This document shows, one piece after another, positions 1 to 8,676 of a stretch of DNA of 64,000 nt. Where the stretch lies: contig JADGEJ010000008.1 of NCBI GenBank assembly GCA_016744435.1, positions 38,835-102,834 on the forward strand. The letters are read 5' to 3'. Position 1 is the first letter of the stretch; the number at the start of each line of letters is the position of its first letter. The notes beneath the pieces were generated by a model. It was not told the DNA's origin and searched no databases. It saw only the letters and a list, made by a program, of their open reading frames with translations. The translations under genes and the position numbers were made by a program. Origin of the DNA: Lentibacter sp. (lineage in GTDB: Bacteria > Pseudomonadota > Alphaproteobacteria > Rhodobacterales > Rhodobacteraceae).

Positions 1-853
1 GCTTGAGCTTCGCAATCGCCTTCAGGCGCGACTGGGCCTGCACAGCCTTTGAGGCCTTGGCGCGAAAGCGATCCACGAACTTTTGCAAGTGCTCGCGGCG
101 GGCTTCTGTCTTACGATTCTCGGATTCGGCCACTGCCAACCGCGCGGCGCGGGTTTCGGCGAAGCGGTCGTAGTTGCCTTGGTAAAGCGTCAGTTTCTTG
201 TCTTCGAGGTGCAAAATGGCCCCAACCGCGCGGTTGAGCAGCCCACGGTCGTGACTGACGATCAAGACAGTGTGCGGGTATTTGACGAGGTAGGCCTCAA
301 GCCAAAGCGCGCCTTCAAGGTCAAGGTAGTTTGTTGGTTCATCGAGCAGCAGCAAGTCAGGCTCGGAGAAGAGCACGCCAGCAAGCGCCACGCGCATACG
401 CCAGCCGCCCGAGAAGGCAGAGCAGGGCTGTAGCTGTTCTTCGGGGGTAAAGCCAAGCCCACGCAAAATCGAGCTGGCGCGCCCTTCGGCTGACCAAGCA
501 TCAATATCGGCGAGGCGCGTCTGGATGTCGGCAATGCGCGTCGGGTCAGTTGCCGTTTCGGATTCGGCCAGAAGTGATGCGCGCTCAGTGTCAGCAGCCA
601 AGACGGTGTCGATCAGCGAAACTTCGTTGCCCGGAACCTCCTGGGCAACACCGCCGATGCGGGCACGAGAAGGCAGAGAAAATGAGCCCATGTCGAGGTT
701 TAGCTCGCCACGAATGATTTTGAAGAGCGTCGTTTTGCCAGTGCCGTTACGCCCCACGATGCCAACTTTGTGGCCCGTCGGAATGGTAACCGAGGCGTCT
801 TCGATGAGCAGGCGGCCAGCGACCGAATATGATATGTTTTGGATCTTGAGCAT
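1..853 (-). CDS. ABC-F family ATP-binding protein, C-terminus cut by the window edge
   Basis: The minus-strand frame is open from an ATG at 853 to base 1, so only the N-terminal part (about 284 residues) is present. It starts MLKIQNISYSVAGRLLIEDA and has a Walker A (GIVGRNGTGKTTL), the ABC signature FSGGWRMRVALAG and a Walker B followed by DEPTNYLDLEGALWLE. The EPTNYLD stretch and the soluble tandem layout are typical of ABC-F proteins (Uup, EttA, YheS group), which act on the ribosome rather than in transport. The arginine-rich linker between the two ATPase domains (AETRAARLAVAESENRKTEA) is just reached before the edge. It is divergent from the exporter gene at 956. Family assignment is firm; the subfamily cannot be settled without the second domain. 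Confidence 0.93.
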   Translation of the reverse strand, partial: MLKIQNISYSVAGRLLIEDASVTIPTGHKVGIVGRNGTGKTTLFKIIRGELNLDMGSFSLPSRARIGGVAQEVPGNEVSLIDTVLAADTERASLLAESETATDPTRIADIQTRLADIDAWSAEGRASSILRGLGFTPEEQLQPCSAFSGGWRMRVALAGVLFSEPDLLLLDEPTNYLDLEGALWLEAYLVKYPHTVLIVSHDRGLLNRAVGAILHLEDKKLTLYQGNYDRFAETRAARLAVAESENRKTEARREHLQKFVDRFRAKASKAVQAQSRLKAIAKLK

Positions 854-955
854 GGGGGCGACTTAGCAGAGCGTTTCCCGTCGCGCCAGAGGGCAAAGAC
901 TTGCTGTTGTTTAATTAGAGGCGTAGGGCTTGGAAGATTGAACACAGGTTAACGA

Positions 956-2152
956 ATGTCCTCCTCAGAACCCCCCAAACAAAGCCAGCCCAAGATGCTC
1001 ACGCTGATCTTGTTGACGGGCTTGGCTGTGCTGTCGCTCAACATGTTTTTGCCCTCACTGGCGACAATGACAAAGAGCTTTGGCGTTGACTACGCTTTGG
1101 TGTCATTGTCTATTGGCGGCTACTTGGCGGTAAGCTCCGTTTTGCAGCTCATAATGGGGCCACTCTCAGACCTGTATGGCCGCAGACCTGTTATTCTATT
1201 AGGGCTTGGCCTGTTCACCTTCGCTTCTATCGGTTGTTATTTTGCCGAAGACATTTGGGTGTTTCTGGCATTTCGCATGCTGCAGGGCGCGATCATTTCC
1301 GGCATGGTGCTGAGCCGCGCAATTGTGCGCGACATTGCCCCGCCAGAACAAGCCGCCAAACTGCTTGGGATCATGGGAACAGCCATGGCGCTCGCGCCGC
1401 TTCTGGGCCCGATGCTCGGTGGGGTGCTTGACGAAGTTTTTGGGTGGCGGGCTAATTTTGCGGCTTTCGTTCTTATGGGGGCCGCGATGTTCGTGATCTG
1501 CTGGCGCGATTTAGCGGAGACAAACCTGACGCCATCAAGCAGTTTTACTGCGCAATTTCGCACATACCCCGTGCTTGTGCGCAACGCACTGTTCTGGGCC
1601 TATAGCGCTTGCCTCGTGTTTTCGATCGGCGCGTTTTACGCCTTCCTGGGCGGTGCTGCCCTTGTCGGAGAAAAGTTTTTTGGCCTGTCGCCAGCGCAGC
1701 TTGGCATTGGCATGGGCTCGATCTCGGGTGGCTTTATGCTCGGCAACTTCCTGACAGGGCGGCTTTCTGGCCACGTGCCGATGATCACGCTGGTGATCGC
1801 GGGGCGCATCTCGGCCAGCCTCGGCCCACTGCTGGCGATGGGGCTGCTCGCGCTCGGGTTTTTCAACCCTTACGTGCTGTTTGGCGGCGCGGTGTTCGTC
1901 GGGCTGGGCAATGGGCTGACGCTTCCGGGGGCAAACGCTGGCGTGATGTCTGTCAATCCGCGGCTTGCGGGCAGTGCCTCGGGGCTTTCGGGTGCGATGA
2001 CGGTTTTGGGCGGTGCGGCGGCCACTTCGATAACGGGTGCGGTTGTCGGCGGGACAGGTGGCGCTTACCTGTTGCTTGGCATGATGTCTCTAACATCCTT
2101 TCTTGGCTTGCTGGCAGCGCTGTGGATTAAGGCGTTGGAGCGCAACCAATAG
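956..2152 (+). CDS. MFS drug-resistance transporter, Bcr/CflA type
   Basis: A 398-residue protein with about twelve hydrophobic segments, the size of a standard 12-TM major facilitator. The loop between TM2 and TM3 carries the MFS signature (GPLSDLYGRRPVILLGL), and the TM4-5 region has a GP-rich stretch (LAPLLGPMLGGVL) like motif C of proton-coupled drug antiporters. These fit the Bcr/CflA subfamily, which exports drugs such as bicyclomycin or chloramphenicol in exchange for protons across the inner membrane. The substrate cannot be read from the sequence. The ATG at 956 has an AGG four to nine bases upstream and follows a GTTAAC. The gene stands alone, divergent from the ABC-F gene and 75 bases before ndk. 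Confidence 0.9.
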   Translation: MSSSEPPKQSQPKMLTLILLTGLAVLSLNMFLPSLATMTKSFGVDYALVSLSIGGYLAVSSVLQLIMGPLSDLYGRRPVILLGLGLFTFASIGCYFAEDIWVFLAFRMLQGAIISGMVLSRAIVRDIAPPEQAAKLLGIMGTAMALAPLLGPMLGGVLDEVFGWRANFAAFVLMGAAMFVICWRDLAETNLTPSSSFTAQFRTYPVLVRNALFWAYSACLVFSIGAFYAFLGGAALVGEKFFGLSPAQLGIGMGSISGGFMLGNFLTGRLSGHVPMITLVIAGRISASLGPLLAMGLLALGFFNPYVLFGGAVFVGLGNGLTLPGANAGVMSVNPRLAGSASGLSGAMTVLGGAAATSITGAVVGGTGGAYLLLGMMSLTSFLGLLAALWIKALERNQ

Positions 2153-2227
2153 GCGCTTTTCAAACGCTTGAGTGCGTGATAGCAGGGCGCCAATTCAACA
2201 CCGCAACACCGATAGGAGCCTTTCAAC

Positions 2228-2650
2228 ATGGCCATTCAACGCACATTCTCGATCATCAAACCAGACGCAACCAAGCGTAACCTGACCGGCAAAATCGCCG
2301 CGAAGTTTGAAGAAGCTGGCCTGCGCATCGTCGCATCAAAGCGCATTCAACTGACACTGGCTCAAGCCCAACAGTTTTACGGTGTGCACTCAGAGCGCCC
2401 GTTCTTCGGCGAGCTTTGCGAATTCATGATCTCAGAGCCGATTGTTGTACAGGTTCTTGAAGGCGAAAATGCGATCGCGAAAAACCGCGAAGTTATGGGC
2501 GCAACCAACCCAGCCGACGCAGACGCAGGCACGATCCGCAAAGAGTTCGCTCTTTCAATCGGCGAAAACTCGGTTCACGGCTCAGACGCGCCTGAAACGG
2601 CTGCTGAAGAAATCGCATTCTTCTTCTCAGGTCTTGAACTGGTTGGCTAA
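2228..2650 (+). CDS. ndk: nucleoside-diphosphate kinase
   Basis: A 140-residue protein, the usual length for Ndk, starting [18 protein letters not shown]. It transfers the gamma phosphate from ATP to NDPs through a phosphohistidine. The catalytic histidine lies in [21 protein letters not shown], the family signature (NxxHGSD). The [18 protein letters not shown] stretch forms the nucleotide site. The gene ends four bases into the convergent TfoX-C gene, and its likely terminator lies inside that gene. Confidence 0.98.
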   Translation: MAIQRTFSIIKPDATKRNLTGKIAAKFEEAGLRIVASKRIQLTLAQAQQFYGVHSERPFFGELCEFMISEPIVVQVLEGENAIAKNREVMGATNPADADAGTIRKEFALSIGENSVHGSDAPETAAEEIAFFFSGLELVG

Positions 2651-2994
2651 GCCTTCCGCTCGATCACACCAATAGCATCTAGGGCCGCCTCAAGCTGAGA
2701 GCGGCCCTTTGTGTTTTTCAGGGCATCAGCGTTCGCTGCTTTGATCGCGTCAAACCGAAGGCGAAGTGCTTGCTTTTCTTTACCTTTACAGTCGTTCCAG
2801 GGGCGGCCTTGCAGCCCCATAACGAGCACGTAGTATCCGATAAAGTGAGGGGTGCTGCCCGTCGCGAGAAGCCTGCTGTAGGCTTCATCGGGGCCAAGAG
2901 CGCGCAGCTCCTCGGCTGAGTTGATACCCGCGCGTTTGCACGAGGCTTCATAGGCGGGGCCGAGGTTGCGGATGGACGAAACAGGCGTTGTCAT
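2647..2994 (-). CDS. TfoX C-terminal-domain protein
   Basis: A 115-residue protein containing [18 protein letters not shown] followed by a helical domain and [20 protein letters not shown]. This matches the TfoX/Sxy C-terminal domain, a helix-hairpin-helix-like module. The N-terminal TfoX domain needed for competence regulation in gammaproteobacteria is absent. Short stand-alone TfoX-C proteins are common in alphaproteobacteria and their role is not established. The stop codon overlaps that of ndk by four bases in a convergent arrangement. A tiny open frame with a strong Shine-Dalgarno sequence lies just upstream on the same strand (3031-3141). Confidence 0.85.
   Translation of the reverse strand: MTTPVSSIRNLGPAYEASCKRAGINSAEELRALGPDEAYSRLLATGSTPHFIGYYVLVMGLQGRPWNDCKGKEKQALRLRFDAIKAANADALKNTKGRSQLEAALDAIGVIERKA
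2681..2718 (+). terminator. intrinsic terminator of ndk, inside the convergent gene
   Basis: AGGGCCGC (2681-2688) pairs with GCGGCCCT (2701-2708), an 8-bp GC-rich stem with a 12-base loop, followed by TTTGTGTTTTT. It lies 30 bases after the ndk stop and inside the coding sequence of the opposing TfoX-C gene. Confidence 0.6.
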
Positions 2995-3030
2995 GCTGTC
3001 AGTCTATGCCGGTGTCTTCTGACTGTCACC

Positions 3031-3141
3031 TCAGAGTGAGGCGTAATCTGTTATAATCGGCTGTACCGGAGGCGCTTGACGTGTCTGCGCCTGTTTTGGG
3101 GCTGGAATAGGAGCGGGAGTTTGCGGCTTTGATGAGGCCAT
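3031..3141 (-). CDS. possible 36-residue proline-rich microprotein
   Basis: The minus-strand ATG at 3141 is preceded by AAGGAGGAAGTCCC, one of the best Shine-Dalgarno sequences in the window. The frame runs 36 codons to TGA at 3031. The product begins MASSKPQTPAPIPAPKQAQ and ends TDYASL; it is rich in Pro, Ala and Gln, with no membrane segment. It is 36 bases upstream of the TfoX-C gene on the same strand and could share its transcript. The ribosome-binding site is the main evidence. I do not recognise a family, and a short frame like this can occur by chance. Confidence 0.4.
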   Translation of the reverse strand: MASSKPQTPAPIPAPKQAQTRQAPPVQPIITDYASL

Positions 3142-3351
3142 GGGACTTCCTCCTTGGGGTTGGTTTTGCAAAAACTGCGATAACTCGAAAATGTAACTAT
3201 TAAAATTTGTACCTAAATTGTGCCGAGAGGCGGGTTGAAATGTGGCGAAAGTTGGGCAGGGTGCAAAGCGTGGCGCAGGGGTAACAACTGGGGGGGTAAT
3301 CAGTGTCTCAATCAGTCACGACGTTTTTTCAATTTGCAGGGCTTTCGGCGC

Positions 3352-3379
3352 TTGACGCGCGCTTGGGCTACCCCTAAGA
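3352..3379 (+). promoter_or_regulatory. putative promoter of the tRNA-Asp pair
   Basis: TTGACG at 3352-3357 resembles a -35 box and CTAAGA at 3374-3379 a weak -10 box, separated by 16 bases. They lie 40 bases before the first tRNA. No gene other than the tRNAs is positioned to use them. The stretch from 3142 to 3351 holds nothing else that I can support. Confidence 0.4.
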
Positions 3380-3418
3380 CGTCCCTCACGCTTTGGAGCA
3401 TTTCATTGCGGGTAGTGA

Positions 3419-3495
3419 GCGGTTGTAGCTCAGTTGGTTAGAGTGCCGGCCTGTCACGCCGGAGGTCGCGGGTTCGAGCCCCGTCAACCGCGCCA
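3419..3495 (+). tRNA. tRNA-Asp(GTC), copy 1
   Basis: A 77-base cloverleaf with acceptor stem GCGGTTG/CAACCGC, anticodon stem CCGGC/GCCGG around CTGTCAC (anticodon GTC), T arm GCGGGTTCGAGCCCCGT and an encoded CCA end. It differs from copy 2 by one base in the D arm (CAGTTGG here, CAGCTGG there). Confidence 0.97.
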
Positions 3496-3529
3496 CCACT
3501 GCCCAAGAAGATGCGAATAAGCGTGTTGC

Positions 3530-3606
3530 GCGGTTGTAGCTCAGCTGGTTAGAGTGCCGGCCTGTCACGCCGGAGGTCGCGGGTTCGAGCCCCGTCAACC
3601 GCGCCA
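3530..3606 (+). tRNA. tRNA-Asp(GTC), copy 2
   Basis: The second 77-base tRNA-Asp(GTC), with encoded CCA, starts 34 bases after copy 1 and is identical except for one D-arm position. The two are likely co-transcribed. Confidence 0.97.
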
Positions 3607-3632
3607 CTTTTTCCCCTTTATGCAGGTGGTTT

Positions 3633-3860
3633 ATGCGAAACGCGTTGCGCAACATTTCCTGGCCGATAGCACTGTTGTTGGCCGCGACGCTTGGCCTTGC
3701 GCCGTTCTTTCCCGAGCCGCATATTTGGGAAAAGCTCAAGATGCTCATGGCAGGAGAGCTTCGCGCGACGGTTGATGTGTTTGACATGCTGATGCATGGG
3801 CTGCCTTGGCTTTTGGTTTTCGCGAAACTTGCGGAAACAGCGACATCGCGAACAAATTGA
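3633..3860 (+). CDS. small two-segment membrane protein
   Basis: A 75-residue protein with hydrophobic segments at about residues 9-27 and 52-66, separated by a polar stretch (EPHIWEKLKMLMAGELRAT). Small proteins with the core PEPHxWEKLKML occur widely in Rhodobacterales and are often labelled RND transporter, which such a short protein cannot be. The ATG at 3633 follows AGGTGG with short spacing. It sits directly after the tRNAs, in front of a glycosyltransferase gene. Function unknown. Confidence 0.65.
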   Translation: MRNALRNISWPIALLLAATLGLAPFFPEPHIWEKLKMLMAGELRATVDVFDMLMHGLPWLLVFAKLAETATSRTN

Positions 3861-3924
3861 TTCTCATTTTCGCTTTCACGGGTTAATGTTCGTTAAACCG
3901 CCCGAACAAGAGAGCGAGCAGACC

Positions 3925-4812
3925 ATGCCACCGAAGAAGAAAGCCCGCGTTGCCGCCGTCACCATGCTGCGCGACGACTTGTTTTACCTCAAAATATGGC
4001 TGGCGCATTACGGCGAAATGCTGGGGCGCGAGAACTGCTATATCGTCAACCATGGGCACACCCCTGAAGTGGCCGAGATGGCCAAGGGCTGCAACATTAT
4101 CGGCATCCCCGGGCACCACCACAAGAACTTCGACATGAAGCGCTGGCGGCTCTTAAACAACATCGTGCAGGGGCTGAACGCTTACCACGACCATGTCATC
4201 GTCGGCGATGTAGACGAGCTGGTTGTGATCGACCCCGAGCTTGGTTTGAGCTTGCCGGAGTTCCTTGCCACACAAAAGCAGAGACAAGTGATAACGCCGC
4301 TGGGGCTTGAAGTTATCCACAGGATTGATCTGGAAGATAAACCTATTAAAGACAAAGTTTTGGGTCCGCGACTTCATGTAAGACTTGCACCGCATTACTC
4401 CAAGCCATGCGTGATTTCGGCTGGAGTCAAAATCGCCCGTGGCGGGCATTTTACGCAGTATGAAAAGATCAACGCACCAGAGGGGCTTTACCTGTTTCAT
4501 CTCAAGTTTTGTGACTACGGCGAATACTGTAAGGGCATGGACAGGCGCAATGCTGTCACCGAGAAAATAGGCGCATCAAAGCGTGATGCCGCTATTGGCG
4601 GCCACTGGTTTGCCGATGCGCGCGGGGAAGACCGCGAGGTGTTTGAAAGGCTCGGAAACTACGAGATGCAGGAGGGGTTTGACATGCGCCCTTATCGCCA
4701 AGCCATGATCGACAGCTTTAAGCCGCGCGGCGACACAGGCTTTTACCAGTTTGACCGTCCGGATTATGAGCTGCAGTTCAAGCTGCCGGAACGTTTTACC
4801 GGCGCATTTTAA
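3925..4812 (+). CDS. glycosyltransferase family 2-like protein (DVDE motif)
   Basis: A 295-residue protein. It opens with a nucleotide-sugar-binding strand (VAAVTMLRDDLFYLKIWLAHYGEM), and the metal-binding DxD-type motif VIVGDVDELVVID is at about residue 95. The same layout (xNEaxYLxEWLAyH, then DVDEF) is seen in the three glycosyltransferases at 52.7-58.5 kb, so this is a distant, unlinked relative of that island. It has no membrane segment. I chose the ATG at 3925 because the protein then begins MPPKKKARVAAV, right before the first beta strand; an upstream ATG at 3796 would add 43 residues overlapping the preceding gene. Donor and acceptor cannot be told. Confidence 0.8.
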   Translation: MPPKKKARVAAVTMLRDDLFYLKIWLAHYGEMLGRENCYIVNHGHTPEVAEMAKGCNIIGIPGHHHKNFDMKRWRLLNNIVQGLNAYHDHVIVGDVDELVVIDPELGLSLPEFLATQKQRQVITPLGLEVIHRIDLEDKPIKDKVLGPRLHVRLAPHYSKPCVISAGVKIARGGHFTQYEKINAPEGLYLFHLKFCDYGEYCKGMDRRNAVTEKIGASKRDAAIGGHWFADARGEDREVFERLGNYEMQEGFDMRPYRQAMIDSFKPRGDTGFYQFDRPDYELQFKLPERFTGAF

Positions 4813-4839
4813 CGAAGGCTAACCGCTCCGTTCTGGTAG

Positions 4840-4918
4840 GTTAACGCGCCAAAATGCAGGAAAAGCAGCCGTGCCTACGGTATGCAGCTATGTGTGCATA
4901 ACGTGTGCATACAGTTTT
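4840..4918. repeat. iteron-like intergenic repeat, copy A
   Basis: GTTAAC (4840-4845) is followed 31 bases after its start by GTGCCTAC (4871), then TATGCAGC, TGCATAACG and TGCATACAGTTTT. The same order recurs at 40948-41039 and 62343-62432. This copy lacks one TATGCAGC unit of about 14 bases. It lies between convergent gene ends. Confidence 0.7.
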
Positions 4919-4967
4919 CAGGTGAAAAACGCGCGCAGCATTGGTTAATCCCGCGCGCGTTGCTCGC

Positions 4968-6263
4968 TTAAACGAGCATCGCCATCGGGTTTTCGAGGTT
5001 TTCGACGATGTGCTTGAGCAGCTCTGCCCCGAGGGCGCCGTCAATGACGCGGTGGTCAACCGACATGGTGACCGACATCACCGTTGCAACGACGATGTCC
5101 CCATCTGCATTCACCACGGGCTTTTTGAGGCCCGCGCCAACTGCGAGGATGCCCGCATGGGGCGGGTTAACGATGGCGTCGAAGTTTTCGATGCCCATCA
5201 TCCCGAGGTTGGACACCGCGAAACTGCCGCCAAGGTATTCGTGCGGAGCAAGCTTGCGGTCGCGGGCGCGGCTGGCGAGGTCTTTCATCTCGGTGCTGAG
5301 CTGGCTGAGTGACTTGGTGTCGCTGTCTTGCAGGACGGGCGTGAAAAGACCGCCTTCGATGGCGACGGCCACAGCCACGTCAGAAGCCTTCATCTGCAAG
5401 ACACGGTCGCCCGCCCAAACGGCGTTGGCGGCAGGCACGGCTTGCAGGGCCAAAGCGCAGGCTTTGATGATGAAGTCATTGACCGAGAGTTTCACGCCAC
5501 GGGCCTCGAGCTGTTTGTTGAGCTGGCTGCGGAAGGCGAGCAGGGCGTCGAGCTGAACGTCGCGGCGCAGGTAGAAGTGCGGCACCGTTTGCTTGGCCTC
5601 GGTGAGGCGCGCGGCGATGGTCTTGCGCATGCCGTTGAGGGCGATTTCCTCGTACTCGCGGCCTTCGTAGGCGCGGGCAACCACGTCGGCTGACGCGCTT
5701 GCGGGCATGGCGGCTGTCGGGGCGGGGGCTGCTTGTGTCGGCATGGCGGCTGGAGTGGTTGTTTTGACATCTCCGATCACATCGGCTTTCACGACACGCC
5801 CTTTGGGGCCAGTGCCAGTGATTTGGGCAAGGTCGAGGCCTTTGTCTGCCGCGATGCGCCGTGCGAGCGGGGAGGCGAACACGCGGCTGCCGTGCGCCGG
5901 AGCGGGTGCGGTGGCCACCTCTTCAGTCGCGGGCGCGACTGCCTCGGTCGGCACATGGGTTGGCGCAGAGGTTGGCACAGAGGTTGGCACAGGTGATGTG
6001 TCAATATCAGACGCGCTTTCGCCGTCTTCAAGCAGCACGGCAATGGCTGTGTTCACTTTGACGCCCTCGGTGCCGTCCGCGACCAGAATTTTGCCGATGA
6101 CGCCTTCGTCAACCGCTTCAAACTCCATCGTCGCCTTGTCAGTTTCGATCTCGCAGAGGATGTCGCCTGACTGGACAGTATCGCCCTCTTTGACGAGCCA
6201 TTTGGCCAGTGTGCCTTCTTCCATCGTGGGCGAGAGGGCGGGCATGAGGATTTCTATTGGCAC
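4968..6263 (-). CDS. pdhC: pyruvate dehydrogenase E2, dihydrolipoamide acetyltransferase
   Basis: A 431-residue protein, the normal size for a single-lipoyl E2. Residues 1-80 form a lipoyl domain with the modified lysine in [11 protein letters not shown] Pro/Ala/Thr-rich linker follows, then a peripheral subunit-binding domain (VFASPLARRIAADKGLDL, about 128-160) and the catalytic acetyltransferase domain ending in MSVDHRVIDGALGAELL, whose DHRxxDG histidine is the active-site base. It accepts the hydroxyethyl unit from E1, carries it on lipoate and forms acetyl-CoA. The gene is last in pdhA-pdhB-pdhC, 12 bases after pdhB. Its lipoyl domain is almost identical to that of pdhB. Confidence 0.97.
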   Translation of the reverse strand: MPIEILMPALSPTMEEGTLAKWLVKEGDTVQSGDILCEIETDKATMEFEAVDEGVIGKILVADGTEGVKVNTAIAVLLEDGESASDIDTSPVPTSVPTSAPTHVPTEAVAPATEEVATAPAPAHGSRVFASPLARRIAADKGLDLAQITGTGPKGRVVKADVIGDVKTTTPAAMPTQAAPAPTAAMPASASADVVARAYEGREYEEIALNGMRKTIAARLTEAKQTVPHFYLRRDVQLDALLAFRSQLNKQLEARGVKLSVNDFIIKACALALQAVPAANAVWAGDRVLQMKASDVAVAVAIEGGLFTPVLQDSDTKSLSQLSTEMKDLASRARDRKLAPHEYLGGSFAVSNLGMMGIENFDAIVNPPHAGILAVGAGLKKPVVNADGDIVVATVMSVTMSVDHRVIDGALGAELLKHIVENLENPMAMLV

Positions 6264-6275
6264 GGTCGCGCTCCC

Positions 6276-7637
6276 TTAACGATAGGTGACTTGTTTGACG
6301 GCTGCGATGACTTCATCGGTCGTGGTCAGCGCGTGTTTTTCGAGGTTGGCGGCGTAGGGCATGGGCACGTCTTTGCCTGTGCAGTTGATCACCGGCGCGT
6401 CGAGGTAATCAAACGCGCGGGTCATGATCGTGGCCGAGAGGTGATTGCCGATAGAGCCGACGGGCCAGCCTTCTTCAACGGTGACGCAGCGGTTGGTTTT
6501 TTGCACGCTTGCCAGCACTGTTTCGTAGTCGATCGGGCGCAATGTGCGCAGGTCAATCACCTCGGCTGAAATACCATCTTCTACAAGCTTATCAGCGGCT
6601 TGCAGGGCATACTGCATGCCGATTCCGAAACTGACGATGGTGACGTCGCTGCCTTCGCGCCAGATGCGGGCTTTGCCAAACGGCACTGTGTAGTCATCCA
6701 TCACAGGCACGTCGAAAGACTTGCCATAAAGGATCTCGTTTTCGAGGAAGATCACTGGGTTCGGGTCGCGGATCGCGGTCTTCATCAGGCCTTTGTAGTC
6801 GGAAGCTGAATAGGGCATGACAACCTTAAGGCCGGGGACCATTGCGTACCAGGCTGCGTAGTCCTGGCTGTGCTGTGCACCGACGCGGGCAGCAGCGCCA
6901 TTGGGGCCACGGAAGACCATTGGCGCGCCCATCTGACCGCCAGACATATAGAGTGTCTTGGCGGCAGAGTTGATAATGTGATCAATGGCTTGCATGGCGA
7001 AGTTAAATGTCATGAACTCAACAACAGGCTTGAGGCCACCGAAGGCTGCACCTGTTGCGATGCCGGCAAACCCATGCTCGGTGATCGGCGTGTCGATGAC
7101 GCGTTTTGAACCGAACTCTTCTAGCATGCCTTGCGAGATTTTGTATGCGCCTTGATATTCGGCGACTTCCTCCCCCATTAGAAACACGCTGTCGTCGGCG
7201 CGCATTTCTTCGGACATGCCTTCGCGCAGAGCTTCGCGGACGGTTTGCTGCTTCACCTCGGTGCCTTCGGGCCAGTCTGGCGTGAGGACAGGGGCTGCTG
7301 GAGCGGGGGCTTCTGCTGCTTGCGCGGGAGCGGGGGCTGCTGCTGCGGGGGCGGCTTGGGCAGAGGCGGTTGGCGCGCTTGCGCTCATGTCTTCGCCGTC
7401 TTCTCCGATGATCGCGATGGGGGTGTTTACTTTAACGCCTTCAGCGCCTTCCGCGATCAGCAGTTTGCCAATGACGCCTTCGTCAACCGCTTCAAACTCC
7501 ATCGTCGCCTTGTCAGTTTCGATCTCGCAGAGGATGTCGCCTGACTGGACAGTATCGCCCTCTTTGACGAGCCATTTTGCGAGAGTGCCTTCTTCCATCG
7601 TGGGCGAGAGGGCGGGCATGAGGATTTCTATAGCCAT
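6276..7637 (-). CDS. pdhB: pyruvate dehydrogenase E1 beta with N-terminal lipoyl domain
   Basis: A 453-residue protein, about 125 residues longer than a plain E1-beta. Residues 1-78 form a lipoyl domain (lysine in [10 protein letters not shown]) and an Ala/Pro-rich linker spans roughly 85-120. The E1-beta module follows, with [28 protein letters not shown] and a C-terminal transketolase domain ([28 protein letters not shown]). A lipoylated E1-beta is a known alphaproteobacterial variant. With pdhA it decarboxylates pyruvate using thiamine diphosphate. It lies 24 bases downstream of pdhA. Confidence 0.97.
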   Translation of the reverse strand: MAIEILMPALSPTMEEGTLAKWLVKEGDTVQSGDILCEIETDKATMEFEAVDEGVIGKLLIAEGAEGVKVNTPIAIIGEDGEDMSASAPTASAQAAPAAAAPAPAQAAEAPAPAAPVLTPDWPEGTEVKQQTVREALREGMSEEMRADDSVFLMGEEVAEYQGAYKISQGMLEEFGSKRVIDTPITEHGFAGIATGAAFGGLKPVVEFMTFNFAMQAIDHIINSAAKTLYMSGGQMGAPMVFRGPNGAAARVGAQHSQDYAAWYAMVPGLKVVMPYSASDYKGLMKTAIRDPNPVIFLENEILYGKSFDVPVMDDYTVPFGKARIWREGSDVTIVSFGIGMQYALQAADKLVEDGISAEVIDLRTLRPIDYETVLASVQKTNRCVTVEEGWPVGSIGNHLSATIMTRAFDYLDAPVINCTGKDVPMPYAANLEKHALTTTDEVIAAVKQVTYR

Positions 7638-7661
7638 GGTGTGTGTCCTTTCGTCCGCTGC

Positions 7662-8651
7662 TTAGGCGTAAATGTCTGTCCAGAGTTCGTCGAGCGCCGG
7701 TTCGGGGGATGTTTTGGCGAATTCGGCGCTTTCGTTGACGATTGCCTTGATCTCTTTGTCGACAGCTTTCAGCTCATCTTCAGTGGCGTGCTTGCCCTGC
7801 AAAAGCAGGTCGCGAACGTGTTCGATGGCGTCAGATTTTTCGCGCACTTTCTGGACTTCTTCGCGGGTGCGATACTTGGCAGGGTCTGACATTGAGTGGC
7901 CACGGTAGCGGTAGGTTTTGACTTCGAGAATATAGGGGCCTTTGCCTGCGCGGCAGTGGGCAACAGCGGCTTCGCCAGCTTCCTTGACGGCGACAACGTC
8001 CATCCCGTCAACGATTTGCCCTTTGATACCAAAGGCTTCGCCGCGCATGTAGATATCGGGAGATGATGTTGAGCGCTGTTGCGAGGTGCCCATGGCATAT
8101 TGGTTGTTTTCGATCACAAACACCACTGGCAAGTCCCAGAGGGCGGCCATGTTGAAGGTTTCGTAGACTTGGCCTTGGTTGGCCGCGCCGTCGCCAAAGT
8201 AGGTGAAGGTGACGTTATCGTTGCCTTTGTATTTGTCCGAGAAGGCGAGGCCCGCGCCGAGGGGCACTTGGGCTGCGACGATACCGTGACCACCGTAAAA
8301 GTGCTTCTCTTTGCTGAACATATGCATTGAGCCACCCTTGCCCTTGGAGTAGCCGCCGATCCGGCCTGTCAGCTCGGCCATGACGCCATCAGGGTTCATC
8401 CCACAGGCGAGCATATGGCCATGATCGCGGTAAGAGGTGATGCGTTTGTCGCCATCCTTGGCGGCGGCTTCGAGGCCGACAACAACCGCTTCTTGGCCAA
8501 TGTAGAGGTGGCAGAACCCGCCAATCAGCCCCATACCGTAAAGCTGGCCTGCTTTTTCTTCGAATCGACGGATGAGCAACATGTCGCGATAGAAGGATTT
8601 AAGATCTTCTGGCGAAGTGTTCGATTTCGCGTTTGTTTTTCGGGCGGCCAT
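7662..8651 (-). CDS. pdhA: pyruvate dehydrogenase E1 alpha
   Basis: A 329-residue protein with the thiamine diphosphate motif GDGAANQGQVYETFNMAALW and the phosphorylation-loop-like stretch YRYRGHSMSDPAKYRTREE found in all E1-alpha subunits. The start at 8651 is favoured because the message reads GGGGAAGTGCTG before the ATG and the protein opens MAARKTNAKSNTS, a usual beginning; an upstream ATG at 8744 would add 31 residues across a palindromic operator-like site. First gene of the operon. Confidence 0.96.
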   Translation of the reverse strand: MAARKTNAKSNTSPEDLKSFYRDMLLIRRFEEKAGQLYGMGLIGGFCHLYIGQEAVVVGLEAAAKDGDKRITSYRDHGHMLACGMNPDGVMAELTGRIGGYSKGKGGSMHMFSKEKHFYGGHGIVAAQVPLGAGLAFSDKYKGNDNVTFTYFGDGAANQGQVYETFNMAALWDLPVVFVIENNQYAMGTSQQRSTSSPDIYMRGEAFGIKGQIVDGMDVVAVKEAGEAAVAHCRAGKGPYILEVKTYRYRGHSMSDPAKYRTREEVQKVREKSDAIEHVRDLLLQGKHATEDELKAVDKEIKAIVNESAEFAKTSPEPALDELWTDIYA

Positions 8652-8676
8652 CAGCACTTCCCCTTTTGGAATAAAG

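Noticed and set aside
3419..3606. Integration site with island at the tRNA-Asp pair
   Set aside because: No integrase or partial tRNA copy is found downstream; the following genes look chromosomal.
3633..3860. RND efflux transporter
   Set aside because: At 75 residues with two membrane segments it cannot be an RND pump; such labels are carried over from misannotated homologs.
5707..7665. Plus-strand open frames opposite pdhC and pdhB
   Set aside because: They mirror the conserved E2 and E1-beta coding sequences, a common effect of GC-rich third positions.
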